From: JBJXGF01 sp046153015
GTDB taxonomy: Bacteria; Actinomycetota; Acidimicrobiia; Acidimicrobiales; CAIXPF01
Length of the DNA stretch: 8,898 bases
Direction: 5' to 3'
Assembly: GCA_046153015.1 (NCBI GenBank)
Contig: JBJXGF010000095.1
Coordinates: 1-8,898, forward strand
A model generated the notes under the pieces. The model saw only the letters and a list, made by a program, of their open reading frames with translations. It searched no databases and had not been told where the DNA came from. Made by a program: the position numbers and the translations under genes. Position 1 is the first letter of the stretch. Each line of letters opens with the position of its first letter. Below, piece after piece: positions 1 through 5,087 of the stretch.

Positions 1-81
1 CAGCGGATCCTGGCCCACGATGCACTTCTTCACCTGGAACGCCACCCGCTCGAGCGGCCGCGACGCAGTCGCTCCGTTCAT
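1..81 (-). CDS. MoxR-family AAA ATPase, N-terminal fragment (cut by window edge)
   Basis: Only the first 27 codons are present; the gene continues past the left edge. The start is the ATG at 81-79. It overlaps the stop of mini-ORF B as ATGA and has a GGAAG stretch just upstream as a plausible ribosome binding site. The visible product begins MNGATASRPLERV and ends with KKCIVGQDPL. A helix followed by I-V-G-Q-(D/E) just before the Walker A region is typical of the N-terminus of MoxR-type AAA+ ATPases, which act as chaperone-like remodellers, often with a VWA-domain partner encoded downstream. The Walker motifs lie outside the window, so the family call rests on this short segment. Other AAA+ proteins, such as magnesium-chelatase-like ones, share the motif. 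The gene appears to be the distal member of the leftward operon with the acyl-CoA dehydrogenase. Its first codons resemble the start of the neighbouring repeat units. Confidence 0.55.
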   Translation of the reverse strand, partial: MNGATASRPLERVAFQVKKCIVGQDPL

Positions 82-164
82 TGTTTCTTCCGGGGGCTGG
101 CGCCCCCGGACCCGATCGGCGTCCGGCTCGCTGGCGCTCGCACGGCCGCATTCGCTGCGCTCAT
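78..164 (-). CDS. Mini-ORF B, 28 codons, inside the left repeat unit
   Basis: An ATG at 164-162 opens 28 codons and ends with TGA at 80-78. Its start overlaps the stop of mini-ORF A (ATGA) and its stop overlaps the start of the ATPase gene (ATGA). The predicted peptide begins MSAANAAVRAPASRTP and ends SPRKKQ: small, basic, Ala/Gly/Ser/Pro-rich, with no known domain. It matches mini-ORF A at 22 of 28 positions. Most base differences between the two copies change the amino acid, which argues against selection on the peptide. Its role may instead be translational coupling, or it may be a by-product of the repeat. Whether a peptide is made is unknown. Confidence 0.3.
   Translation of the reverse strand: MSAANAAVRAPASRTPIGSGGASPRKKQ
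89..110. other. GC-rich hairpin in repeat copy 1
   Basis: A 9-bp perfect stem (TCCGGGGGC at 89-97 pairing with GCCCCCGGA at 102-110) closes on a 4-base loop, TGGC on the plus strand and GCCA in the leftward transcript. No run of T follows on the minus strand, so it does not look like a classical intrinsic terminator. It sits between coupled genes of one apparent operon and could affect mRNA stability, pausing or translational coupling. Confidence 0.7.
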
Positions 165-247
165 CTCTTGTTCCGGGGGCTGGCGCCCCCGGACCCCATC
201 GGCGTCCGGCTCGCGGGCGCTCGCTCGGCCGGATTCGCTTCGCTCAT
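161..247 (-). CDS. Mini-ORF A, 28 codons, inside the right repeat unit
   Basis: The ATG at 247-245 overlaps the acyl-CoA dehydrogenase stop (ATGA). The frame runs 28 codons to TGA at 163-161, which overlaps the start of mini-ORF B. The predicted peptide begins MSEANPAERAPASRTP and ends SPRNKR. It is basic at the C-terminus, has no hydrophobic segment and has no family I recognise. It is the sister of mini-ORF B. Among the five base differences within the repeat, four change the residue (GAA/GCA, CCG/GCG, GAG/GTG, ATG/ATC) and one is silent (CCC/CCA). The stop/start geometry is kept although the peptide is not. Confidence 0.3.
   Translation of the reverse strand: MSEANPAERAPASRTPMGSGGASPRNKR
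172..193. other. GC-rich hairpin in repeat copy 2
   Basis: This is identical to the hairpin in copy 1: a 9-bp stem (172-180 with 185-193) and a 4-base TGGC loop. In the leftward transcript it lies about 50 bases past the acyl-CoA dehydrogenase stop. It is not followed by a U-tract. All five substitutions between the repeat copies fall outside the hairpin, which suggests the structure or its exact sequence is kept, though recent duplication could also explain this. Confidence 0.7.
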
Positions 248-1494
248 CTCGTCGCGTTCGCGGGGAGCTCCTTGAACGGGGTGTCCTTGTGCGGGCCGGG
301 TTCTTTCGGCAGGCCCAGCGCCCGTTCGCCGATGATGTTGCGCTGCACCTCGTCGGTGCCTCCGTAGATCGACGGCGCCGGGGAGCCGACGATGAACGAC
401 GAGAGGAACCCCGTCGACAGCGGCTCCTCGCTCAGCTGCGCGTACGGTCCGGCGATGAGGCCGGCGGCGTCTCGCACCGTGCGCACGAGCGCGGTCATCC
501 GCAGCTTGGCCAGGTTCCCCTCGGCGCCGGTCCGGGCGCCGCCGGCCTTCGCGTACCATCCGGCCATCCGCATGATCTCGAACTCGCTGTGCAGCCGGGC
601 GAGCTGCTGGCGCACCGTTGGGTCCTCGGACCGGCCGTGCTGCCTGGCCAGCGTCTTGAGCTGGGCGACGGTGCCCGGCCCGACGCCGCCGGCCGCGCCC
701 CGGCTGGCTCGCCGAGGCCGGGCCAGCAGCTCGCCGACCTCGCGATCGAGGTAGCCGGCGATCGAGCCGGGCGCCGCCCGGGTGCCGAGCCCCTCGTTGG
801 CGCCGATCCCGGCCCGCTCGTGGGTGAGCGTGGTGTTCGCCACCATCCAGCCCTGGTTGAGGCCGCCTAGCCGGTCGGCGTCGAGCACTCGGGCGTCGGT
901 GAAGAACACCTCGTTGAAGACGGCCTGTCCGGTCATCTCCCGCAGCGGACGCACCTCGACGCCGGGCTGGCGCATCGGGAGCAGGAAGTAGGTGATGCCC
1001 TGGTGCTTCGGCAGCTCGGGGTCGGTGCGGGCGATGAGGATGCCGTAGTCGGCGTGCTGACCGGTCGAGGTCCACACCTTCTGCCCGTTCACCACCCACT
1101 CGTCGCCGTCGCGCACGGCGCGCGTCTGCAGCCCGGCCAGATCGGAGCCGGCGCCGGGCTCGGAGAACAGCTGGCACCAGCCGTCGGCGCCGTCGAGGAT
1201 GCCGGGCACGTAGCGCTGCTTCTGGGCGTCGGTCCCGTGGGCGAGGATCGTCGGCAGGGCCAGCGTGACCCCGATCCCGCCCGGCGGGCCGAGCACCTTG
1301 CGCTCCCGCAGCGCGGCCTGCACGGCCCGCACCTGCTCACGGTCATAGCCCCGGCCCCAGGGCTCATCCAGGCCCGACGCGCCGTAGCGGGCCTCGGCGA
1401 GGCGGCGCCACCACTCGCGCACGGTCAGCCCCGGATCCCACGCCGCGTCGAGCCACGCCTCGACCTCGGCCCGCACCTGCTCGGGGGTGCTCAC
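244..1494 (-). CDS. Acyl-CoA dehydrogenase family protein (FadE-like)
   Basis: This is a flavoprotein expected to oxidise an acyl-CoA thioester to the 2,3-enoyl-CoA in the cytosol, passing electrons to FAD. The product is 416 residues, a normal length for the single-domain family. Visible marks are the signature CQLFSEPGAGSDL at about 107-119, VNGQKVWTSTG at about 135-145, and the C-terminal YGGTDEVQRNIIGERALG at 377-394. The Glu found in the YEGT motif of medium-chain enzymes is Gly378 here. Glu226 in THERAGIG lies where isovaleryl-CoA-type enzymes carry their base, so it is the likely catalytic residue (inference). The start is GTG at 1494, in a GTGA overlap with the upstream oxidoreductase stop. 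The longer open frame upstream of this GTG is the antisense-register continuation through that oxidoreductase and was rejected. The 3' end runs into the tandem repeat. The substrate is unknown; a hydroxylated, branched or steroid-like acyl-CoA is possible from context. Confidence 0.93.
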   Translation of the reverse strand: MSTPEQVRAEVEAWLDAAWDPGLTVREWWRRLAEARYGASGLDEPWGRGYDREQVRAVQAALRERKVLGPPGGIGVTLALPTILAHGTDAQKQRYVPGILDGADGWCQLFSEPGAGSDLAGLQTRAVRDGDEWVVNGQKVWTSTGQHADYGILIARTDPELPKHQGITYFLLPMRQPGVEVRPLREMTGQAVFNEVFFTDARVLDADRLGGLNQGWMVANTTLTHERAGIGANEGLGTRAAPGSIAGYLDREVGELLARPRRASRGAAGGVGPGTVAQLKTLARQHGRSEDPTVRQQLARLHSEFEIMRMAGWYAKAGGARTGAEGNLAKLRMTALVRTVRDAAGLIAGPYAQLSEEPLSTGFLSSFIVGSPAPSIYGGTDEVQRNIIGERALGLPKEPGPHKDTPFKELPANATR

Positions 1495-2828
1495 GCCAAC
1501 CCCATCTCCGCCAGCCCGCTGCGGTCGACCACTGCGCCTCTGGCGGCGCCGGCGGCGAGGCGCACCGAGCCCGGCGCCCGCTCGAACTGGTCGACGAGGC
1601 CGATGGCCCGGGCGTGCTCGCGCATCTCGGGCACCACGTACTCGCCCAGGAGCTCGAGGCTGCGGAGGCGGTCCTCGTTGCTCACCGGCCCCTGGATGTG
1701 CAGGAAGATCACCACGCCGGGGCGGGTCACGCTCATCAGGCGCTTGATCTTCACGGTCACCTGCTCGGGCGTGCCGACCAGCACGGTGTGGGCGTCCTGC
1801 GCCCGGTGCAGCGCCTGGTGGAGCTTGCGCCGCACGGCGTCGAAATCTTGCTCCTCGGGCCGGTCGTCGCCCATCTGGTTCGCCCGGCGGGCGGTGGCCA
1901 GGCCCACCCAGGTGGTGGCGGTGGCGCCGTGCTCGGCCAGGCGCTTGGTGGCTTCCTTCGAGTTGTAGCCGGGCGGCAGCGTGTGCTCCGGGCGGGAGAA
2001 GGCGTTCTGTCCGCCGCCGAACACGAACCCACGGCCCAGCTCCTGGGCCTTGTCCTCGGTGTCGGCCACGAACATCGGCACCACGTAGCCGAAGTTCTCC
2101 GGGCCGGCCTGCCAGCCGTTGGCCGCCGCCCGGTCGGCGTAGATGTCCCACAGATCGCAGGTGGGCGGGATCGAAGTGCCGAGCCCGATGTAGGGATAGC
2201 CCCGGTCGGCCGCCCACACGACGGTCTCGGGCGAGAGCACGCCCGGCATCCAGATCGGCGGGTGGGGCTTCTGGTAGGGCAGCACCCACGGGTTCACGTG
2301 GCGGTAGTGGAAGTGCTTGCCCTCGTACCGCCACGGCCCCGGGCGGGTCCAGGCCTGCAGGATGAACTCGTGCGCCTCGTTCAGCAGCTCCCGGTTGTAG
2401 GCCGGGTTGGCGTTGTTGAAGAACTGCTCGGCGCCCGCCCCCCGCACCCACCCGCTGATGAGGCGGCCTCGGGAGATGCAGTCGATCGTGGCCAGCTCTT
2501 CGGCGAGGCGCAGCGGGTGGCCGTTCACCGGCAGCGGGTTGCCGATCAGCGCGATCCGGGCCCGGCTGGTGATCCGGGCCAGGATCGAGGCCTCCACGTT
2601 CATCACCGAGCCCATGCAGATGGGGTTGCCGTGGTGCTCGTTGAGGGCCAGCACGTCGAAGCCGAGCTCCTCGGCGCGGGCGTACTCGTCCAGCCAGTAG
2701 TTGTAGTCCTCCGCGGCTCGTTCGGCGTCGAAGCGGTCGTTCGGCAACGCGAAGAACGCTTTGTTGCGCAACACGTCGTCTTCGTCGAGCCAGCGGTAGG
2801 GGCGTTCGGTGAAATAGCCGATCTGCAT
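1491..2828 (-). CDS. LLM-class flavin-dependent oxidoreductase (luciferase-like)
   Basis: The 445-residue product belongs to the bacterial luciferase-like superfamily, TIM-barrel oxidoreductases or monooxygenases using FMN or F420. Family marks are MQIGYFTE at the first strand, the long segment EYARAEELGFDVLALNEHH at about 48-66 with the conserved N-E-H-H, IALIGNPLPVNGHPLRLAEELATID at about 92-116, and SRGRLISGWVRGAG at 119-132, followed by HPPIWMPG at about 189-196. The C-terminal VGTPEQVTVKIKRL (351-364) is the usual family closing motif. The cofactor cannot be settled from sequence alone. The start is the ATG at 2828; upstream codons in this frame lie antisense to the amidohydrolase and are not coding. 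No Shine-Dalgarno is evident before this ATG, so a leaderless transcript is plausible. It is the first gene of the leftward operon, translationally coupled to the acyl-CoA dehydrogenase. A role in oxidising an alkyl or acyl substrate before beta-oxidation is inferred from that neighbour. Confidence 0.92.
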   Translation of the reverse strand: MQIGYFTERPYRWLDEDDVLRNKAFFALPNDRFDAERAAEDYNYWLDEYARAEELGFDVLALNEHHGNPICMGSVMNVEASILARITSRARIALIGNPLPVNGHPLRLAEELATIDCISRGRLISGWVRGAGAEQFFNNANPAYNRELLNEAHEFILQAWTRPGPWRYEGKHFHYRHVNPWVLPYQKPHPPIWMPGVLSPETVVWAADRGYPYIGLGTSIPPTCDLWDIYADRAAANGWQAGPENFGYVVPMFVADTEDKAQELGRGFVFGGGQNAFSRPEHTLPPGYNSKEATKRLAEHGATATTWVGLATARRANQMGDDRPEEQDFDAVRRKLHQALHRAQDAHTVLVGTPEQVTVKIKRLMSVTRPGVVIFLHIQGPVSNEDRLRSLELLGEYVVPEMREHARAIGLVDQFERAPGSVRLAAGAARGAVVDRSGLAEMGLA

Positions 2829-2837
2829 ACGCGGCGA

Positions 2838-2843
2838 ATCGTA
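2838..2843 (-). promoter_or_regulatory. Candidate -10 element for the leftward operon
   Basis: On the minus strand TACGAT (2843 to 2838) fits the actinobacterial TANNNT -10 pattern. It ends 9 bases before the ATG of the oxidoreductase. Together with the missing Shine-Dalgarno this points to transcription starting at or next to the start codon. No convincing -35 element was found. Confidence 0.35.
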
Positions 2844-2848
2844 GCGGG

Positions 2849-2889
2849 GCCGGCCCGCTCCAGCGCCGGGGGCGGCGCGCCGGGCCGGC
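2849..2889. promoter_or_regulatory. Inverted repeat in the divergent control region (possible operator)
   Basis: GCCGGCCCG (2849-2857) and CGGGCCGGC (2881-2889) are exact reverse complements separated by 23 bases. The repeat is centred between the two candidate -10 elements of the divergent operons, where a shared regulator could act. The spacer includes the palindrome GGCGCGCC (2874-2881). The region is almost entirely G and C, so a 9-bp match could arise by chance. No regulator gene is in the window. Confidence 0.3.
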
Positions 2890-2894
2890 GGAGC

Positions 2895-2900
2895 TAACCT
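2895..2900 (+). promoter_or_regulatory. Candidate -10 element for the rightward operon
   Basis: TAACCT fits TANNNT and is the most AT-rich hexamer upstream of the amidohydrolase gene. A transcript starting 6 to 9 bases downstream would leave a leader of roughly 22 to 25 bases carrying the ribosome binding site. No clear -35 hexamer is visible 16 to 18 bases upstream. Confidence 0.3.
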
Positions 2901-2915
2901 CTGGCGCACACGCAC

Positions 2916-2927
2916 GAGGGGAGAAGG
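2916..2927 (+). promoter_or_regulatory. Ribosome binding site of the amidohydrolase gene
   Basis: The purine-rich stretch GAGGGGAGAAGG ends 3 bases before the ATG at 2931, with the GGGGAG core about 7 bases away. It supports this ATG as the start. It contrasts with the oxidoreductase on the other side of the control region, which has no such site. Confidence 0.7.
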
Positions 2928-2930
2928 CTC

Positions 2931-4619
2931 ATGCACGACCTGGTGATCCGCGGCGGCGCGGTGATCGACGGCACGGGGGCGGCGGCCCGCACGGCCGACG
3001 TGGCGGTCGACGCCGGAGTGATCACCGAGATCGGCCCCGGCCTCGGCGCCGCCCGGCGCGAGCTCGACGCCGACGGCCTGCTCGTCACCCCCGGCTGGGT
3101 CGACATCCACACGCATTACGACGGCCAGGTGATGTGGGATCCCGAGGTCACGCCCTCGAGCTGGCACGGGGTGACCACGGTGGTGATGGGCAACTGCGGG
3201 GTCGGCTTCGCGCCGGTGCGCGGCGGCGAGGAGGACTTCCTCGTCGAGCTGATGGAGGCGGTGGAGGACATCCCCGGCTCGGCGCTGCATGAGGGCATCG
3301 AGTGGCGGTGGCAGAGCTTCGGCGAGTACCTCGACGCGATCGACTCGATGCCCCGGGTGCTCGACGTGGCCGCCCAGGTGCCCCACGCCGCGCTGCGGGC
3401 CTACGTGCTCGGCCAGCGGGCCCACGAGGACGCCACGGCCGACGAGGTGCGCGAGATGGCCCGCCTCGTGGAGGAGGCCTTGCGGGCCGGCGCCGTGGGC
3501 TTTTCCACCTCTCGCACTGCGCTGCACTTCTCCCGCCACGGCGTGATCCCGGGCACGGTCGCCCCCGCCGCCGAGCTCACCGCCATCGGCGAGGCCATGG
3601 CCCGAGCGGGCAAGGGGGTGTTCCAGTTCATCTCCGACCGGCCCGAATCCTCCGGCGAGCAGGAGTGGATCCTCGACCTCGCCCGCCGCCTCGGGCTCAC
3701 CCTCACCTACCTGCTCGGCCAGAACGATCGCGACCCGGGGGCCTGGCGCCGCCAGCTCGACGCCGCCGCCGCCCTTCGCCAGGACGGCGTGAAGCTCGTG
3801 CCGCAGGTGGCCGCCCGCCCCGTCGGGCTGCTCTACGGGCTCACCGGCACGATGAACCCGTTCATGAAGCACCCCACTTACCGGCGGGTGGCCGGCCTGC
3901 CCCTGGCGGAGAAGGTGGCCGAGCTGCGCAAGCCCGAGGTGCGGGCGGCGCTGCTGGCCGACGAGCCCCGCACGCACGACAAGGTCACGCTGCGCATGAT
4001 CCAGGACTGGGCTCGGATCTTCCCCCTCGGCGACCCGCCCGACTACGAGCCCCGCCCCGAGCAGGGCGCCGCGTCGGTGGCCGCCCGGCAGGGCCGCCGC
4101 GTCGAGGAGGTCGTGCTCGACTGGCTGCTGGAGCGCGACGGCAAGGCCCTGCTGTACCGGCCGATCACCGGCTACGTGGACTACGACCACGAGGCGATCC
4201 GGGAGATGATGGCGCACCCCGCGTCGGTCCTCGGCCTCTCGGACGGCGGCGCCCACTGCGGGGTCGTCTGCGACGCCAGCATGACCACGTTCCTGCTCAC
4301 TCACTGGGCGCGGGACCGCACCCGTGGCGAGCGGTTCCCGGTGGAGCAGCTCGTGCACTGGCAGACCGCCCGCCAGGCCGACCTGTACGGCCTCGCCGAC
4401 CGCGGCCGGCTCCTGCCCGGCCTGCGGGCCGACGTGAACCTCGTCGACTTCGACGCCTTGCGCCTCCACGAGCCCGAGATGCGCTACGACCTGCCCGCCG
4501 GCGGGCGCCGCCTGGTGCAGAAGGTCGACGGCTACGAGGCGACCGTGGTGGCCGGCGAGGTCACCTTCGAGCGGGGCGAGCCCACCGGCGCCCGACCCGG
4601 CCGGCTGGTGCGGGGCTAG
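2931..4619 (+). CDS. Amidohydrolase, N-acyl-D-amino-acid deacylase-like (Amidohydro_3 type)
   Basis: The 562-residue product has the metal-dependent amidohydrolase fold, with a beta-sandwich part at the N-terminus (LVIRGGAVIDGTG, 4-16) and again at the C-terminus (GRLLPGLRADVNLVDFD, 492-508). Active-site marks are HTHYDG at 60-65 after the first barrel strand, Cys89 in GNCGVGF (the D-aminoacylase metal-binding Cys position), GFSTSRT at 190-196, and SDGGAH at 437-442 carrying the conserved Asp438. The His ligands that D-aminoacylases carry after barrel strands 5 and 6 are not obvious: the matching stretches read FQFISD (231-236) and TYLLGQN (259-265). The metal site and substrate therefore probably differ from true D-aminoacylase. 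It likely hydrolyses an amide or related bond in the cytosol, since there is no signal peptide. It is the first gene of the rightward operon with a strong ribosome binding site; the SRPBCC gene follows after 21 bases. Confidence 0.88.
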   Translation: MHDLVIRGGAVIDGTGAAARTADVAVDAGVITEIGPGLGAARRELDADGLLVTPGWVDIHTHYDGQVMWDPEVTPSSWHGVTTVVMGNCGVGFAPVRGGEEDFLVELMEAVEDIPGSALHEGIEWRWQSFGEYLDAIDSMPRVLDVAAQVPHAALRAYVLGQRAHEDATADEVREMARLVEEALRAGAVGFSTSRTALHFSRHGVIPGTVAPAAELTAIGEAMARAGKGVFQFISDRPESSGEQEWILDLARRLGLTLTYLLGQNDRDPGAWRRQLDAAAALRQDGVKLVPQVAARPVGLLYGLTGTMNPFMKHPTYRRVAGLPLAEKVAELRKPEVRAALLADEPRTHDKVTLRMIQDWARIFPLGDPPDYEPRPEQGAASVAARQGRRVEEVVLDWLLERDGKALLYRPITGYVDYDHEAIREMMAHPASVLGLSDGGAHCGVVCDASMTTFLLTHWARDRTRGERFPVEQLVHWQTARQADLYGLADRGRLLPGLRADVNLVDFDALRLHEPEMRYDLPAGGRRLVQKVDGYEATVVAGEVTFERGEPTGARPGRLVRG

Positions 4620-4624
4620 GGGCC

Positions 4625-4636
4625 AGGGGGGCGAGG
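4625..4636 (+). promoter_or_regulatory. Ribosome binding site of the SRPBCC gene
   Basis: The 21-base gap after the amidohydrolase stop is purine-rich, with AGGGGGG (4625-4631) and GCGAGG (4631-4636) ahead of the ATG at 4641. No terminator or promoter is visible in the gap, so cotranscription with the amidohydrolase is likely. Confidence 0.5.
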
Positions 4637-4640
4637 GCCG

Positions 4641-5087
4641 ATGGGCGTCCACTTCGAACGAGCGCACGACATCGTCATCCACGCCTCGCCGGCCGAGGTG
4701 CTCGACTACGTGTCGAACCCCAACTCGTGGCCGGAGTGGATGCCCGCCACCCATCACATCGAGGCGCCGGACCGGCCGCTGGCGGCGGGCGAGGCGTTCA
4801 GCGAGAAGTGGGCCACCCGCCAGGGCGAGGTGATGCTCGACTGGCGGGTGTCCGAACGCAAGGACGGACGCGTCTGGATCGCCGAGACGGCCACGCCGTT
4901 CACCGGCCCGATACAGGCGCGTTACACCGTGGAGGAGACGGCCGAGGGCACGCGGTACACCCGGACGATCGTGAACCCCGACCGGCCGAAGGCGCCGACC
5001 GAGGAGATGGTCCGGCGGATGGACGACGAGGCCGCCGTCTGCCTCGCCAACATCAAGCGGGCGGTCGAGAGCCGCCGCCGGCCTTGA
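4641..5087 (+). CDS. SRPBCC (START/polyketide-cyclase-like) family protein
   Basis: The 148-residue product fits the usual SRPBCC length and layout. It has a first strand FERAHDIVIHASPAEVLDYVSN (5-26), with the ASPAEV-x-x-(Y/F)-(V/L) signature leading into the first helices, and then the NPNSWPEWMP turn (27-36). A run of beta strands follows (about 54-111), and a C-terminal helix (about 119-144) closes the hydrophobic pocket. Such proteins bind lipids, sterols or polyketides, or act as cyclases, dehydratases or hydroxylase partners. No specific catalytic residues can be assigned. It has no signal peptide and no membrane segment. Its stop overlaps the TTG start of the kinase that follows (TTGA), so the two are probably translated in a coupled way. 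In this locus a role in carrying or shaping the lipid-like substrate is reasonable but inferred. Confidence 0.85.
   Translation: MGVHFERAHDIVIHASPAEVLDYVSNPNSWPEWMPATHHIEAPDRPLAAGEAFSEKWATRQGEVMLDWRVSERKDGRVWIAETATPFTGPIQARYTVEETAEGTRYTRTIVNPDRPKAPTEEMVRRMDDEAAVCLANIKRAVESRRRP

Larger units (their letters stand above)
88..250. repeat. Two-copy tandem repeat, 83-base period, with conserved hairpin
   Basis: Copy 1 (88-167) and copy 2 (171-250) align over 80 bases without gaps and differ at 5 positions. A 3-base spacer separates them, giving an 83-base period. Each copy contains an identical GC hairpin and ends, read on the minus strand, in an ATGAGCG start context. Copy 2 overlaps the last two codons and stop of the acyl-CoA dehydrogenase gene, and copy 1 abuts the ATPase start. 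This could be a short interspersed GC repeat of the kind found at gene ends in high-GC bacteria that has been locally duplicated. No terminal inverted repeats or target duplications were seen. Confidence 0.85.

Noticed and set aside
89..193. The two GC hairpins as intrinsic terminators of the leftward operon
   Set aside because: No U-tract follows the stems in the leftward transcript, and the ATGA-linked genes continue beyond them.
88..250. A CRISPR array or IS remnant
   Set aside because: There are only two long near-identical units with a 3-base spacer, and no transposase fragment or terminal inverted repeats.
244..2451. A 735-codon frame that would fuse an N-terminal extension to the acyl-CoA dehydrogenase
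   Set aside because: The extension lies in the wrong frame over the oxidoreductase gene. The GTG at 1494 gives a standard family N-terminus.
1614..2897. A 427-codon plus-strand frame opposite the oxidoreductase
   Set aside because: It is rich in Val, His, Gln and Arg with no domain pattern, and it mirrors the real minus-strand gene.
1491..4757. A 1088-codon open frame on the minus strand spanning the oxidoreductase and the region opposite the amidohydrolase
   Set aside because: Only the part from 2828 down is coding. Upstream it is low-complexity Gly/Ala/His/Val antisense to a clear amidohydrolase, typical of GC-rich shadow frames.
3302..5083. A long in-frame extension upstream of kinase copy 1
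   Set aside because: It is Arg/Pro/Ala-rich shadow sequence inside the amidohydrolase and SRPBCC genes. No kinase homology starts before about 5100.
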